Assembly (NCBI GenBank): GCA_046328715.1
Contig: JAXLWB010000032.1
Coordinates: 1-64,000, forward strand
Length of the DNA: 64,000 nucleotides
Reading direction: 5' to 3'
From: JAXLWB01 sp046328715
GTDB lineage: Bacteria > Chloroflexota > Anaerolineae > Caldilineales > Caldilineaceae
Position numbers and translations under genes: made by a program. The stretch's first letter is position 1, and every line of letters starts with the position of its first letter. The notes under the pieces are model-generated. The model was not told where the DNA came from and ran no database searches. It saw only the letters and a list, made by a program, of their open reading frames with translations. Positions 33,108 through 43,450 of this stretch are shown here, piece by piece.

Positions 33108-34661
33108 TTACTTCACCCCCAACTTCCTCAACACATACCTCGTCGCCGGCCCCACCACCCCTGCCAAAATCGGCGAGGCAAACGCACTCACCACGGCACT
33201 CACCGCACCCGGCACCAGCCCAACCAGATCTTCGATCAGCCCAGCCAGCACGGAGTCGTCCTCCTGTTTGCCTTTGGCGGCTTCCCTTTGCAGGGCTTGT
33301 GCAGTCGTGACAGCTTCCTCGCGCTTTTCTGGTGCTGCGGATTGAACCGCCTGCAAAATCGGTACAAAGAGTTGGGCAAGGTCAGCGGCGGAGGAGCCCT
33401 GGTTGACGTTTGCCTGGGCACCGCGTCCGATGGCGATACCCGTGCCAGAGACGTTGCCTGTGGTGGTTTTGTCGCCGCCGACTTTGTCGCCGTGGATGAC
33501 GTCGCCATAAGTTTTCTTGTCTCGACCAACAAAGTCGCCGGTTGTATGGATGTTGCCTGCATTGAAGAGGCCGCCGCCAGTGTTGACATTGCCGGCAACG
33601 TTGGTCTGGTTGCCGCGTACGTTCTGCCCGCGCTGGTCGAAGGTGCGCGAGGATTGGTCGACGCGGTTGTTGTCGCCGGTGATGATGTTGGAGCCAGTGA
33701 CATTGCCGCCGATGGCGACGCCACGACTTTGGGCGCTCACGTTGCTTTGCTGTTGGACAAAACGCTGCAACATGCGCTGGCTGCGTTCGGGCTTTACTTC
33801 GTGCAGCGCCGTGTCCTGGCGCAGAGGCGTCTGGTCGTTGAAAGTGCCGAGCGAGCTTGCGCCTTTGTAGAGGGCGACCGGGAAGGGACCAACGCCGCGC
33901 AACACGGTCAGTTCGGGTTCCTGTGGTTGACCAAGCTCCTCGGCATCCTCCTTGACCGTATCGTAGAGGTGCTCGTAGAGGCCATAGGCGCTTATATAGC
34001 CACCGTTGTTGGGCACATAGCCCTGGCCACGCAAGCCATCCACCAGCGCCTGGGTAAAGATCGTCAGTTGGCCGGATCCGATCCACGACTTCTGGTCGGG
34101 GCGGCAGGCGGTGATGATGATGCGCCCTTCGCCGGTGGCGAGGATCGCCTCCAGTGCGTTTTCGGGCGGGGCCAGGCTGGCAAAGGCTGCTGGCGGCGCG
34201 TCGAGCGCAAGGTCGGGCGCGATGGCACCGGAGTGACAGGCGTTGAAGATCAGCAGCAGCCGTTTGGCCGGGATCGCCCGCAGACGCTCAATCAGTTCGC
34301 CATCGCTGATGCCCGAACCGGCGGCGACGCGGCTACCCTCCAGCCGTGTGTCGTGAGTGGTCAAGTAATATTGGCCGTCACTGCCGAATTGACCGTGTCC
34401 GGCGTAAAAGAGAAAAAGGGTGCTTTCGGCTTGGGTGCGGCTCGCCAACTGATCGAGCGCAGCCAGGATCGCCTCTCGTGTACATTGCTGGTCGTGCAGC
34501 AGCGTGACCTGCTCTGCCGGATAGCCGCAGAGGTTGCCATCGCGCAATACCCCTTCCAGTGCCTGCGCATCGCGCACCGTTACCGGAACATCGGCATTGG
34601 CTATATTGGGATAGCTGCCAACACCGATTAGGAGGGCATGTCCTTGTGTGTAGTAAGCCAT
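33108..34661 (-). CDS. Caspase-family (C14) protease with Gly-rich repeat region and hydrophobic C-terminus
   Basis: 517 residues with AGGAG before the ATG. The N-terminal 260 residues are a caspase-like p20/p10 unit with catalytic His89 (FYAGHGQ) and Cys142 (FNACHSG). Residues about 314-420 are a Gly/Asn-rich, short-period region (GVAIGGNVTGSNIITGDNN; GDKVGGDKTTTGNVSGTG) that looks like a small beta-solenoid. The last 60 residues contain a helix of small hydrophobic residues (LVGLVPGAVSAVVSAFASPI), possibly membrane-inserting. Bacterial caspase homologues are effectors in conflict and programmed-death systems. The Gly-rich motif also appears in the NACHT gene at 44.7 kb. Confidence 0.88.
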   Translation of the reverse strand: MAYYTQGHALLIGVGSYPNIANADVPVTVRDAQALEGVLRDGNLCGYPAEQVTLLHDQQCTREAILAALDQLASRTQAESTLFLFYAGHGQFGSDGQYYLTTHDTRLEGSRVAAGSGISDGELIERLRAIPAKRLLLIFNACHSGAIAPDLALDAPPAAFASLAPPENALEAILATGEGRIIITACRPDQKSWIGSGQLTIFTQALVDGLRGQGYVPNNGGYISAYGLYEHLYDTVKEDAEELGQPQEPELTVLRGVGPFPVALYKGASSLGTFNDQTPLRQDTALHEVKPERSQRMLQRFVQQQSNVSAQSRGVAIGGNVTGSNIITGDNNRVDQSSRTFDQRGQNVRGNQTNVAGNVNTGGGLFNAGNIHTTGDFVGRDKKTYGDVIHGDKVGGDKTTTGNVSGTGIAIGRGAQANVNQGSSAADLAQLFVPILQAVQSAAPEKREEAVTTAQALQREAAKGKQEDDSVLAGLIEDLVGLVPGAVSAVVSAFASPILAGVVGPATRYVLRKLGVK

Positions 34662-35337
34662 GAGGTTGTTCTCCTGAGTATGGTTATAATCGACGTGACT
34701 GAGGCCGGAGATTCACCTTCGGCTGCGCTCAGGGCAAGTTCCGTAGGAATCCTTCGTTGGTCGAGCTAACCACTGTATTGAAATTGATCACTACTCTGTG
34801 CTGGATCGGCATGATGGCTAGATCGGCTAGGATTCCTACGGAATGACAGACTATCTCACGGGTTTCTTGATCGATTTTTTGGCACCGCCGAACACAGACA
34901 CTACTAAAAACTCACTATAGCACCCGTACCTGCAAGATAGACTTGTCATTCCTGTAGGAATCTCCGTTGGACTCCACCTCGTAACAGCAAGATTCCTACG
35001 AGAATGACAGACGATCTCACGGAGTTTCTTGGTGGATTTTTTCGGCAACGCCGAGCCGACACTCGTAAGGATGACAGGTCAATTGTTCAGGGACAAGGGG
35101 CACGCAAGATTGCGGAGCAACCGCTGCACGTCCCGTGAATAATCGGTTCCTTGCCAAATCCGCTGTTGTGCTCTCCGTGCTCTCTGCGCCTCCTCTCGTG
35201 CCCTCTGTGTCCCCAAATTCAAAAATTTCGCTCGCCAGAGGCAGATTGTGCTGTGGGGCGCTGCGCCCCCACACCCCGCTGGGAAACAAGTCGCAGAGTC
35301 TTGAATCAGAGCTCAGAGATTTTCAGAGACAGAGGCT
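34662..35337. repeat. Non-coding gap with a diverged 65-bp direct repeat
   Basis: GATTCCTACGGAATGACAGA (from 34831) to CACCGCCGAAC (34893) recurs, diverged, as GATTCCTACGAGAATGACAG (from 34991) to CAACGCCGAGC (35056). Short frames in this gap have no family likeness. The stretch from 35150 to 35290 is low-complexity and CT-rich on the plus strand, with no gene that I recognise. Confidence 0.5.
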
Positions 35338-38300
35338 TCAAAAACCGGGGGACACCACAACTCGAAAACCGAAGCTCCTGTTACGATGCCCGGGGTAGCC
35401 CCTGAAACGGGCGGCGCAACGCACGAGGACACGATCGAAGACGAAAGAGCCGCCACGCAACACACGAATTTCGCTGACCGTAAAGTCATCACTGACCGTG
35501 CGTTCATAGTTGTTATAGTCCTCCTGCCAGCGTGTGCTACACCATTCCCAAACATTGCCTGCCATGTCAGCGGCGCCACTGAGCGTTACCGCTGGGAAAG
35601 ATACCGACTGCTGAGGTGCTGCCAATCCGCTATCGTCCATATTACAACGGCGCTCTGTCTCTTCTTGATTGCCCCAGGGTAGCTGCGTCCGTCGGTATGC
35701 CGTGCCGCTCGTTCCCATTCGGCTTCGGTGGGTAGACGTATCGGCTTACCCGTCTGTGTTGATAGCCAGTTACAAAAGGCAACCGCCTCGTACCAACTCA
35801 CGCCAACCAGGGGATGATTGGCGATCCCAGAACTTCGGAATAACGTTCAGGTACGTTGATTTGCCCGTCTTGCCGCCATTGCCAGCCTGCCGCTGTCCAA
35901 TGTTGTTCCATTTCATAGCCGCCAGCATCGACAAAACATTGGTATTGCGCCACCGTAATTGGGTAACGGCTGATGGCGTAGGGTTGGCGAATCAGATTAC
36001 AGGTGAATTGTCGTTTACCTTCATATCGATCACTCACTACCCTCACAAAAGGACTGGCTTCCACCTGACACCATTCAATATCAGGCAAACCGTTCTTTAC
36101 GCCAACACCGGGACGAGGATCGCCGCGGCGGCTAAGGCTCTGGCGGCAGCGGCGCGGTCGCTGACCGTCAGTTCGCATTTCTCTGCGCAGACGAGCAAGA
36201 GCCGTTCAGTCAGCCGTTTGATCAACACTGCCGCTTTCTGGGCCACGTTGTGGCGCTCAATCTCCACTGGGTGAAAGGGTTGCCAGCTGGGCCGACCAGA
36301 GCAACCGCCGCCAATCGTCCTTGTTCTGCGGCAGGGCATTGGGGCAGAGATGGTAGAGCACCGACAAAAGCGTATTGGCACCGCTGCTGCTGTTATAGTA
36401 GAGTTCCTCGCCCCCCAGTTGGGCGGCCAAGTCCCAGCCATCGCCCAACTCGGCATGTTGCCAATACTCCTCCGCCACATCGGGCAACGAGACCAGATAA
36501 CAACCCGCCAAATATTCTTGAAAGGTGCGATGGGGAAAGTGGTAACTGAGCGGTCGCCGTTCGCTGGCTTGTGTACTAGTGCCATCGTCGCCCCCCCTCT
36601 GCCCACCAACAAGCCTGCCCGCTGGTCGATGTAGTTGAAATTCGTCCTGCAGTCCCGCTTCGGGCAGATAGAGTGGATCTTCCAGCAGTTCCAGCAATGA
36701 GCTCCCGACATATCGCCCGATTTCTCGTCTTCCTTGATGTCGCGCAGAAGACGTGCTGCTGCAGATTTCTCGTTGCTGGCAACATTGCGTATTCTTAACG
36801 ACTCATAGGCAATCCGTTCCACAATCTTGCGCAGTCGGCGATCGTCGTTCAATACCTGTTTCAACTGCTCGGAAACCCTAAATACGCCTCGATTCCAGCG
36901 TTGTAACAGAATTTCCACTGCCAGCTTGTAGAACTTGACTCGTTAGTTGAGCAGACGCACTTCGCGCTGATGGATCAGCGCCATCATCGTCAGCAACATC
37001 GGGTTGGCAGCCAGTTCTGCCAGTTCTGCCCGCGCACCGCTTGTTGTAGGTCGGCAATCTGCGCATTACATTCGCGCTCGCCGCGAATCTGCCTACCTTG
37101 TATTGCGTGTTATACCAGGCAGCCACAAAACGTTGCACCTGCTCTGCTTCAAAGGGTGCCAGGCGATGGTCGGGCCAGCCGGGCAGCACAGCATTGCCCA
37201 CGTAGGAACGGATGCGGCAGGTGATGATCACCCGCTGAATGGTGCGATATTGATGCAGCAATGCAGTGACAGATTGTCGCACCAGCACTCGTGTCTGTTG
37301 TGGCACCTCGTCCAGTCCATCAAAGACAAGAAAGACCTTGCCTTCGACCACTGCCTGACGCAGCGTACTGTAGAATTTGCCACATTGGTCATTCTCCAGT
37401 TCTTCCTGCCAATGGGCAAAAAGCGTTTGCAACAACCGTTTGTCTCGTTCGTTTTCGTCCAGCCCTGACAGATTAAGATTACTCAGCTTGGGTGCCAATT
37501 CACGCAGCACAGTAAAGATAGGCAACAGGGTCACATCCCAGCCAGTGGGCAGGGGCGGTAGATTCTCGCCCAATGCTGCGCCAGCCACCCAACCAGCCAT
37601 CTTTTGCACAAAGGTGCTCTTGCCACTACCTGGGTCGCCCAAGAGCACCAGCCGTGGATGACGGGTCGCCACTTCCAACGCACTCAGCGGTTTCTGATTG
37701 GCTCGTGCATCAGCAATCACGCCCCCTTTTCTTTCTACTTTGGGATTTGGCTCCTCAAAGGTGCGAGTGTAGAGTTCGATATAGACCTGGTCGAGCGTGA
37801 TTCTGGCTGCACTCTCCTCGTCACCGCCAATCAGCGCCAGTGGCAGGCTGTTGCAGGTATGAAGCAGTCGGCGTAGATAGCGTTGGCGCAGTTCTAGAAC
37901 CTGGTCTGGTTCCTTTTGGTAATTAAGCACTGGTATATGCTCTTCTGAGGTTATCGTGAGAGCACCAGGATCTGCAGATGCGTTCAGTATATTTACGACT
38001 CCAATTCCTGACTGATCGATTACGTCGAGGGGGATCCCCCAACCATTAACCAGTGTAATTCTGAGCGAACCAACAGTCTCTTCGTTAACAGCAGTTAACA
38101 TAAAGCGTGCTGGACCATAAGACCCTCCAAACCTATGCAAAACTACTGCTCCGTCGCCGATGGGTTGAACAGAGAATAAATTGTTGGCATTGATGTGACA
38201 GTTAACGACATACTCTTCTCGTTCATAAGGCCAAGCTTCTGGGCTCGCCAACAATGGATGCAAGTCAACAGTCATTAAATAGGACTTTCCGGGTTCGGCC

Positions 38301-38365
38301 GTCCGAGGATAATTAATGATGGGTTCAATAGCTATTTCTTGTTGTATTGACTTGTTCATGCTCAT
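35338..38365 (-). pseudogene. NACHT NTPase fused to formylglycine-generating-enzyme (SUMF1/FGE) domain, frameshifted
   Basis: The frame starts at 38365, its ATG overlapping the CHAT gene stop (ATGA). A beta-rich N-terminal domain (about 1-150) is followed by a NACHT module: P-loop VLLGDPGSGKSTF and Walker B VFLVFDGLDEVPQQ. The frame is lost near 37080, after which the NACHT helical part (ANPMLLTMMALIHQREV, FPHRTFQEYLAGCYL) and a SUMF1-like domain (YAISRYPITVAQYQCFVDAG, WYEAVAFCNWLS, LPTEAEWERAARH, AGNVWEWCS, RVLRGGSF) continue over several frames to the TGA at 35338. NACHT ATPases sense invaders; FGE-like domains are frequent in conflict systems. At least four frame changes imply decay or heavy sequencing error. 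Confidence 0.8.
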
Positions 38366-40026
38366 TCTTCTTTTTTAGTATCTGCAACCAATGTTAGTTG
38401 TAGGCGGCTGAACGGATTACCATAGTAGACATACATGAACGTGTAGAGAAAATCGAGCCAATCATCCATATGAGACTGACTTTTGGTAAGCTTGCGAAAT
38501 GCATCAGTACGGATATCGCGTAGCAATTCAGCCAAACGCATACCATTGGCGGGAGTATTGAGCTTGGCAAAGATCGCCTCCGCGACTTCGGCTGCACGTT
38601 TATCACTGACAGGACCAATAGTACCCACAAAGTCTTTGGCGATCTGTTGGAGGAGCGCTATTGAAAGCCCATAACGAACGCCTTCATGGCGAAAAAGCCA
38701 AGCAGAGTGACACGCGTTGACAATCACTATTGGGCGTGCAGAAAAATTCTCCAGATAAGAAAGTGCGGTTAGATCAAAAACCTTAATCTCCTCACGGCGA
38801 TCTAGGCTAAGAATGAAGTCTTTCTCTTGCTTTTCATTGATGATGATCCCATGAGAACCGATGTAAATAAGACCAGCATCATTTAGATTAGTATCAAGAC
38901 GAGCTCTAAAGCTGTTAATATCACCATAGTCATCAGTGACAAATGCTTTGAGCGCATTACGCTCAGTTTGGGCAGCAGGGAATGTTCTCCCATGGTCAAA
39001 AAAGGCAACAACGCGACCGCTAGTCATGCTCTCGTTGATAGTCAATTGATGCTCAATGTCATACCAGTGAAGATCTGATACCCAACGCGTTATTGTAATC
39101 AGTGCGCCTAGTGGCACCTGGCCACAAAGATCTGCCGGAAGAAGAGGACAATCGCCAGGATGTAGGTAGAGATGGATCAGTTCCCATGCCATGTCTGACT
39201 CGTCAGAGTCGTCCTGTATGACAAGGCAAAAGTTCTGACCGTAACGATACAGATGGTCTTTCAACCAACGGATAAATGTGACAGGGTTGTTGGAAGACTT
39301 TGCTTTAATCTTATCTATAATATCTTTTGGAGGATCTTTTATCTCAATATATCGAGCCGGGCTTACACCAGGATTTAGAATTTCAACATCAAAAGGCTCT
39401 TCGTCCCAGTAGCTACGTATATGATAGTGACTTGTACCGCGTGGTGCCGCATGAAGAATTCTTACTTGTTCTTGTAAACGAAAATCCAGAACAATATGGC
39501 GAAGCTGTAGTGGTTGTTCTGTTTGCATTGCCTGTCCAGGTAAATTGTACTTTGACAACTGAATAGGGTTGCTTGCAGTGCCAATGCGCCTGAAATTGAG
39601 CAAAAACGAAACAGATTCACCTGAATAAGTAGGTGCAACCTTCACTTGAAATTCATAGGTCTTGCCAGTAACTCCCTCCGCTTCAACAGTTATTGCCAGT
39701 GGCTCAACGTGTATCAGTGGATTTGTGCAGTCTAAATAGATATTTATGTCGCTGGACATCGTGACCCCACAGATTGTAGTCTGATTATCCGGATCGGGAT
39801 CTACAGTAACTCGCATTGTATATAATTGACCAGCAATCAACCTGTCGACCATGGCTACAGATTGTTGGCTTCGCTGCGAATAATCACTAAATTGAGGTAA
39901 CAACACTAAATGAAAGTGATATTTTGGCCAATCGAAGCGCGATTTCGAGGTATTGGTGGGTTGAGCAGCGAAAGATGTGTGTTTATTGTAGACTCGTTGA
40001 AGAATGGTCAGCGGGTTGATTGTCAT
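38362..40026 (-). CDS. CHAT-domain protease with N-terminal beta domain
   Basis: 554 residues. A beta-rich domain (about 40-155) resembles in layout the N-terminus of the NACHT protein downstream. The C-terminal half is a CHAT caspase-like peptidase with catalytic His392 (IYIGSHG) and Cys439 (IVNACHSAW). CHAT proteases are caspase relatives, including separase and the Craspase protease, that execute or regulate cell death. It overlaps both neighbours by 4 bases (ATGA), so it is translated with the ChlD-like gene upstream and the NACHT gene downstream. The frame is intact. Confidence 0.88.
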   Translation of the reverse strand: MTINPLTILQRVYNKHTSFAAQPTNTSKSRFDWPKYHFHLVLLPQFSDYSQRSQQSVAMVDRLIAGQLYTMRVTVDPDPDNQTTICGVTMSSDINIYLDCTNPLIHVEPLAITVEAEGVTGKTYEFQVKVAPTYSGESVSFLLNFRRIGTASNPIQLSKYNLPGQAMQTEQPLQLRHIVLDFRLQEQVRILHAAPRGTSHYHIRSYWDEEPFDVEILNPGVSPARYIEIKDPPKDIIDKIKAKSSNNPVTFIRWLKDHLYRYGQNFCLVIQDDSDESDMAWELIHLYLHPGDCPLLPADLCGQVPLGALITITRWVSDLHWYDIEHQLTINESMTSGRVVAFFDHGRTFPAAQTERNALKAFVTDDYGDINSFRARLDTNLNDAGLIYIGSHGIIINEKQEKDFILSLDRREEIKVFDLTALSYLENFSARPIVIVNACHSAWLFRHEGVRYGLSIALLQQIAKDFVGTIGPVSDKRAAEVAEAIFAKLNTPANGMRLAELLRDIRTDAFRKLTKSQSHMDDWLDFLYTFMYVYYGNPFSRLQLTLVADTKKEE

Positions 40027-42020
40027 TCTATCCCTCCGCTCGTTGGTTTCTGTCGCTGACTATCACTTTGAGGCATATCGTGCAACATCTCGTGTTTTTG
40101 TACGATATCTGGCTGTTGATCATGTAAGCGTGGTATTGGTTGTACAGTCGCACCCAAACTATCTGCCAAGAACTGAGGCAATTCGCTATGTTGTGATGGT
40201 TGCGGATCTAGAAAAATAATGGTGAGGCGCTCAAGCCGACTTAGTTGGACTGCAATCTGAAGAGCATCATCTATCCCTTCTCGGTTAACTGGAATTGTAA
40301 TTATACCTGTATGGCTAGCTTCTATGGGCACGTTGCCCCGTCCATCGCTCACTATCACTAAACGTGCCTGCAAATGAGCAGCACGACCATGCTGAAGGGC
40401 ATGACGCAACGATTGATGAGCAAGTTCTAGCCCGTGCGCCAATGGTGTCGCTCGCCCGGGTGTAGTAATCAATGCGCTACTGAAGCGTGGGTCTAAAAGG
40501 CTACTTGCTACAATTGGCTCTGCTCGTAACTCGTGCGTAGCATTAGCGGCACCGATACGAATCAGTGAAACACTGGCGCGTGAAGTATATGCCCATTCCA
40601 AATGGGGCAAAAGAGCCGTTTCCCAGTCACAGTGGCGTAATGACGTATAATCGATAACTAAGACTAACAGTGACTCTGCGAATGGCAGGCGGCGGTAAGT
40701 ACGCAAGTCACTTGGGTAAAGCGAAAGATAGGAGGGATGCTCCGATTCAAATTGACGCCTGACTTGTTGGAATTTTATCGCTTCAAATAATGTACTAACA
40801 AGCGCCAGATCACTCACATCTGTAGCTTGTGTTACACCGACGATTGGCCCCCGTCGCTGTGTATACAGACCATTAATGCGAAATAGCAAACGCAATGAGG
40901 TTGCTTCTCGATCTGGGGGCAATCGATCTTCCGCATAGGGCTCTGCGGAGAGTGTGGGTAACGGCATTGCAGGCATGATGGCTTGCGAATCTGACACGAA
41001 CACTAACGTTTCGGTCAGATCTTGTCTCGAAGTTGATCTGGCTTCCGGTGGTGTTGAAGAAATTGGATCTGCTGTGGGGCGAATAGTTCGGTTTATATCG
41101 GGACGATTATCTTCCTGCTTCGATTCTTCCCTATGCTGAGACTGGAATGTAGTCTTGTCCCTTTCTCGTTGATAGCCCATCACTTCTGCTGCCGCTTCTA
41201 TATCACCCTCTGTAACCTGGTCACGTTTAGCCAGCATCGCATGAACAACGGACAGGCGCGCAAGTGCAATATCACGGCGTAGACTATAGTGCAGACCCGT
41301 GCTAGCAACATAGGTCAGTACGTGTTCGGTGTTGGAATGAGACCACTGAGGGAAGTGCTTTGCTGCTTGCTGTAACATGGCTGCGAATTCAGCAGGCAAG
41401 GATGGTGTAAGGTAGGCATTGGCATCTGCTGACTTGTTATGGAAGGTAAGCTTTGCCAAAAGTTTGTCAACTTTGGAGGATTCAGCATTTAGTGACCAGC
41501 CACTGACAGTCAATCGAATTAGGAAGCGATCTAGTAAATGTGGTGAAAGCTTGCCCATATCCTGTTGTGCACAGGAGACCAACCAACAATGGTTCGGTTC
41601 CCAATATCGTTGTTGCCCATGCCGTTCAAGATGAACGACTGGTGCAGCCAGGTACATCACAGCCGCTCGCTGAGTAGCCAAGTTCAATTGAGATAAGTCT
41701 GAACTCGTTATAACTGTTGGTGGTCTGCCGGGCATAGCGTCTGTCAAAATGCCGCGTTGCAGAAAACGATTGTTCCCATGCTGATCAGGTATGAAGGGCA
41801 CACCCCAAAGCATATCATCCGTTGCTGCTGAGGTTAGAGTAATAGGGGAGACAGCCGTGCCACCATTGAGCACGGCTAACATCTCTGATAGCAAATCCGC
41901 GCACAGATTTAGTTGCGTTGGATTTGCATCAATCAATAATACGGAACGAAGTCCATCATATAGTGCGGCGCAGGCGAGGCCGCGAATCAATGAATTTTGT
42001 AAGGAAATAGTATCAGACAT
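40023..42020 (-). CDS. ChlD-like protein: degenerate AAA+ domain plus von Willebrand A domain
   Basis: 665 residues. The N-terminal 300 resemble the ATPase-like part of magnesium-chelatase D and MoxR partners (DDMLWGVPFIPDQHG, LSPHLLDRFLIRLTVSG, then the helical lid with VTEGDIEAAAEVMGYQ) but lack a P-loop. A Pro/Ser-rich linker follows, and a VWA domain (about 430-620) with an altered metal site, LVIDYTSLR in place of D-x-S-x-S, and a later VIVSDGRGN. Such ChlI-ChlD pairs form ATP-driven remodelling complexes. No chelatase biosynthesis genes are nearby; the conflict-system context is more telling. It overlaps its neighbours on both sides. Confidence 0.85.
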   Translation of the reverse strand: MSDTISLQNSLIRGLACAALYDGLRSVLLIDANPTQLNLCADLLSEMLAVLNGGTAVSPITLTSAATDDMLWGVPFIPDQHGNNRFLQRGILTDAMPGRPPTVITSSDLSQLNLATQRAAVMYLAAPVVHLERHGQQRYWEPNHCWLVSCAQQDMGKLSPHLLDRFLIRLTVSGWSLNAESSKVDKLLAKLTFHNKSADANAYLTPSLPAEFAAMLQQAAKHFPQWSHSNTEHVLTYVASTGLHYSLRRDIALARLSVVHAMLAKRDQVTEGDIEAAAEVMGYQRERDKTTFQSQHREESKQEDNRPDINRTIRPTADPISSTPPEARSTSRQDLTETLVFVSDSQAIMPAMPLPTLSAEPYAEDRLPPDREATSLRLLFRINGLYTQRRGPIVGVTQATDVSDLALVSTLFEAIKFQQVRRQFESEHPSYLSLYPSDLRTYRRLPFAESLLVLVIDYTSLRHCDWETALLPHLEWAYTSRASVSLIRIGAANATHELRAEPIVASSLLDPRFSSALITTPGRATPLAHGLELAHQSLRHALQHGRAAHLQARLVIVSDGRGNVPIEASHTGIITIPVNREGIDDALQIAVQLSRLERLTIIFLDPQPSQHSELPQFLADSLGATVQPIPRLHDQQPDIVQKHEMLHDMPQSDSQRQKPTSGGIE

Positions 42021-42994
42021 CCCGTAATATCTCAGCTAATTTTGTATTGTCTTGGTCTGTCCATCCTTGGTAGCTACGTTGTAAAGCATCTGTGCGTCGA
42101 TGGATGATGGCCAAAGGGGCCACGTGTTGCAGATGTTTAGGAGAGACTATAGTCTCTCCCAAACGAGCAGCATATGCTTGTGCCGCCAAGAGCCATTACA
42201 TAATCAGCGCGTTGACCGATCACATCGAAAGTTTGAGCAATCTTCACACAAAACTCCGCCATTGTTGAGGGAAACCCGACATCGGCAACTCTTTTACGTG
42301 CCTGAATCAACTCAGTCTTATAGGCTTTGTCAGCTTGACTGGCTTTCTCAAGATAACCTGCACTTTGACCTGTCCGTAATTGCCGAACGGCGCGATCATA
42401 AGCCATTACTGTTTCGAGAATCTGAGCACGGCGGGTGTTATCGGTTTCAGCAGTAACGTTTACAAGCAGCGAAGCGATCGAGGCAATTGTGGACGCAGCC
42501 CCCCTTCTTCTGGATTCATCGTGCCAACCAAAGTAAAAGCAATCTGTTTTTGCTCACTACGTTCTTCTCGTTGGATGACTAACATACCTGTAGCAGATAA
42601 CGTCAAATATAATGTTCACGATGTGATCATCAAGCAAGTTGATTTCGTCAATAAATAGCAGCTTCCCATTTGCTTGTTCGAGTAAGCCTGGTTGTTTGGC
42701 TTGATCGAGGCCACCCTCTTGCTGGATGAGTCCTGTATTCATTAGCCTATCAATATACCAGCCACCAATAACCCGATCCTCAGTTGCATTGATAGGCAAT
42801 GTTACAGGCAGTGTGTTGTAAACCATTTGAGCAAACGAGCGCGCTGCTGTTGATTTGCCTGTGCCTCGATGACCGCTGATAAGTACACCTCCAATAGCTG
42901 GTGCAATATAGGCAAGTTCCAAGGCTAATTTCAGTTGCTCTTGGCCCACAATGAGGCTGTATGGCAGGATGTAAATAGGATTCTCTTCATGCAT
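42013..42994 (-). pseudogene. ChlI/MoxR-type AAA+ ATPase, frameshifted
   Basis: It starts MHEENPIYILPYSLIVGQEQ with P-loop GHRGTGKST and Walker B LLFIDEINLLDD, the magnesium-chelatase I hallmarks. The frame is lost after IIFDV (near 42600) and resumes as SATGMLVIQREE...TLVGTMNPEEGGLRPQL; further small shifts come at about 42490 and 42190. The end, KLAEILRDV-TGA at 42013, overlaps the start of the ChlD-like gene by 8 bases. The start also overlaps the stop of the preceding gene by 8 bases. Gene order and overlaps are those of a functional operon, so the shifts are either recent mutations or read errors. Confidence 0.78.
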
Positions 42995-43349
42995 GAGGGG
43001 TTTCCTTATGTATCCACTTCATGTTGATCTGTAGTTGTGCCTCAGTCCCCATTTTGGCAATGATAGCACCAACTTGTGAGTCAAGTTTCACTGTAAATTG
43101 CACTTCAAATTCAGTGGGACGAACCTTCGTAGGCATTTGGTTGATGCTGTTGACCACACTAGCGGCACAATTGTGAGCAAGTTGCATACCTTCACCAAAG
43201 ACATCACGCGCTGTATGAATTACTTGTCTTGCTGTATCGAGTGGACCACGCACATCCTCATAGGGATCAGGTTTCGATGCTTCATCCATTTCAATCTGAA
43301 TGACAATTGTTTGATCATTAACCTGGTGCTCAGTTGCGTATATAGACAT
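42987..43349 (-). CDS. Trypsin-co-occurring-domain (CU044_2847-like) protein
   Basis: 120 residues from ATG 43349, preceded by GAAAGGAAA; an in-frame ATG at 43364 is less well placed. The conserved end VRPTEFEVQFTVKLDSQVGA followed by IIAKMGTEAQLQINMKW matches the trypsin-co-occurring domain family, small proteins encoded with proteases, NACHT ATPases and MoxR-VWA pairs in predicted conflict systems. No catalytic residues are apparent; an adaptor or inhibitor role is usually assumed. It is the first gene of the overlapping operon. Confidence 0.8.
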   Translation of the reverse strand: MSIYATEHQVNDQTIVIQIEMDEASKPDPYEDVRGPLDTARQVIHTARDVFGEGMQLAHNCAASVVNSINQMPTKVRPTEFEVQFTVKLDSQVGAIIAKMGTEAQLQINMKWIHKETPHA

Positions 43350-43450
43350 AGGGTTTCCTTTCAATCATGTGATTTGTGTGGCGCAGTCTATTTTACATCC
43401 AATATAGCGTTGCTGTATATATCAAATTTACTATCTTGTCGAAAAGGCTA

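Noticed and set aside
33288..34631. 447-codon plus-strand frame
   Set aside because: It is antisense to the caspase gene, which has catalytic motifs, a ribosome site and a sensible domain order; the plus-strand product resembles nothing.
35150..35405. Two overlapping plus-strand frames of about 85 codons
   Set aside because: CT-rich low-complexity sequence without ribosome sites, partly antisense to the FGE domain.
40023..42994. Magnesium or cobalt chelatase for chlorophyll or cobalamin
   Set aside because: No pigment or cobalamin gene is nearby, the VWA metal site is altered and the operon partners are conflict-system proteins.
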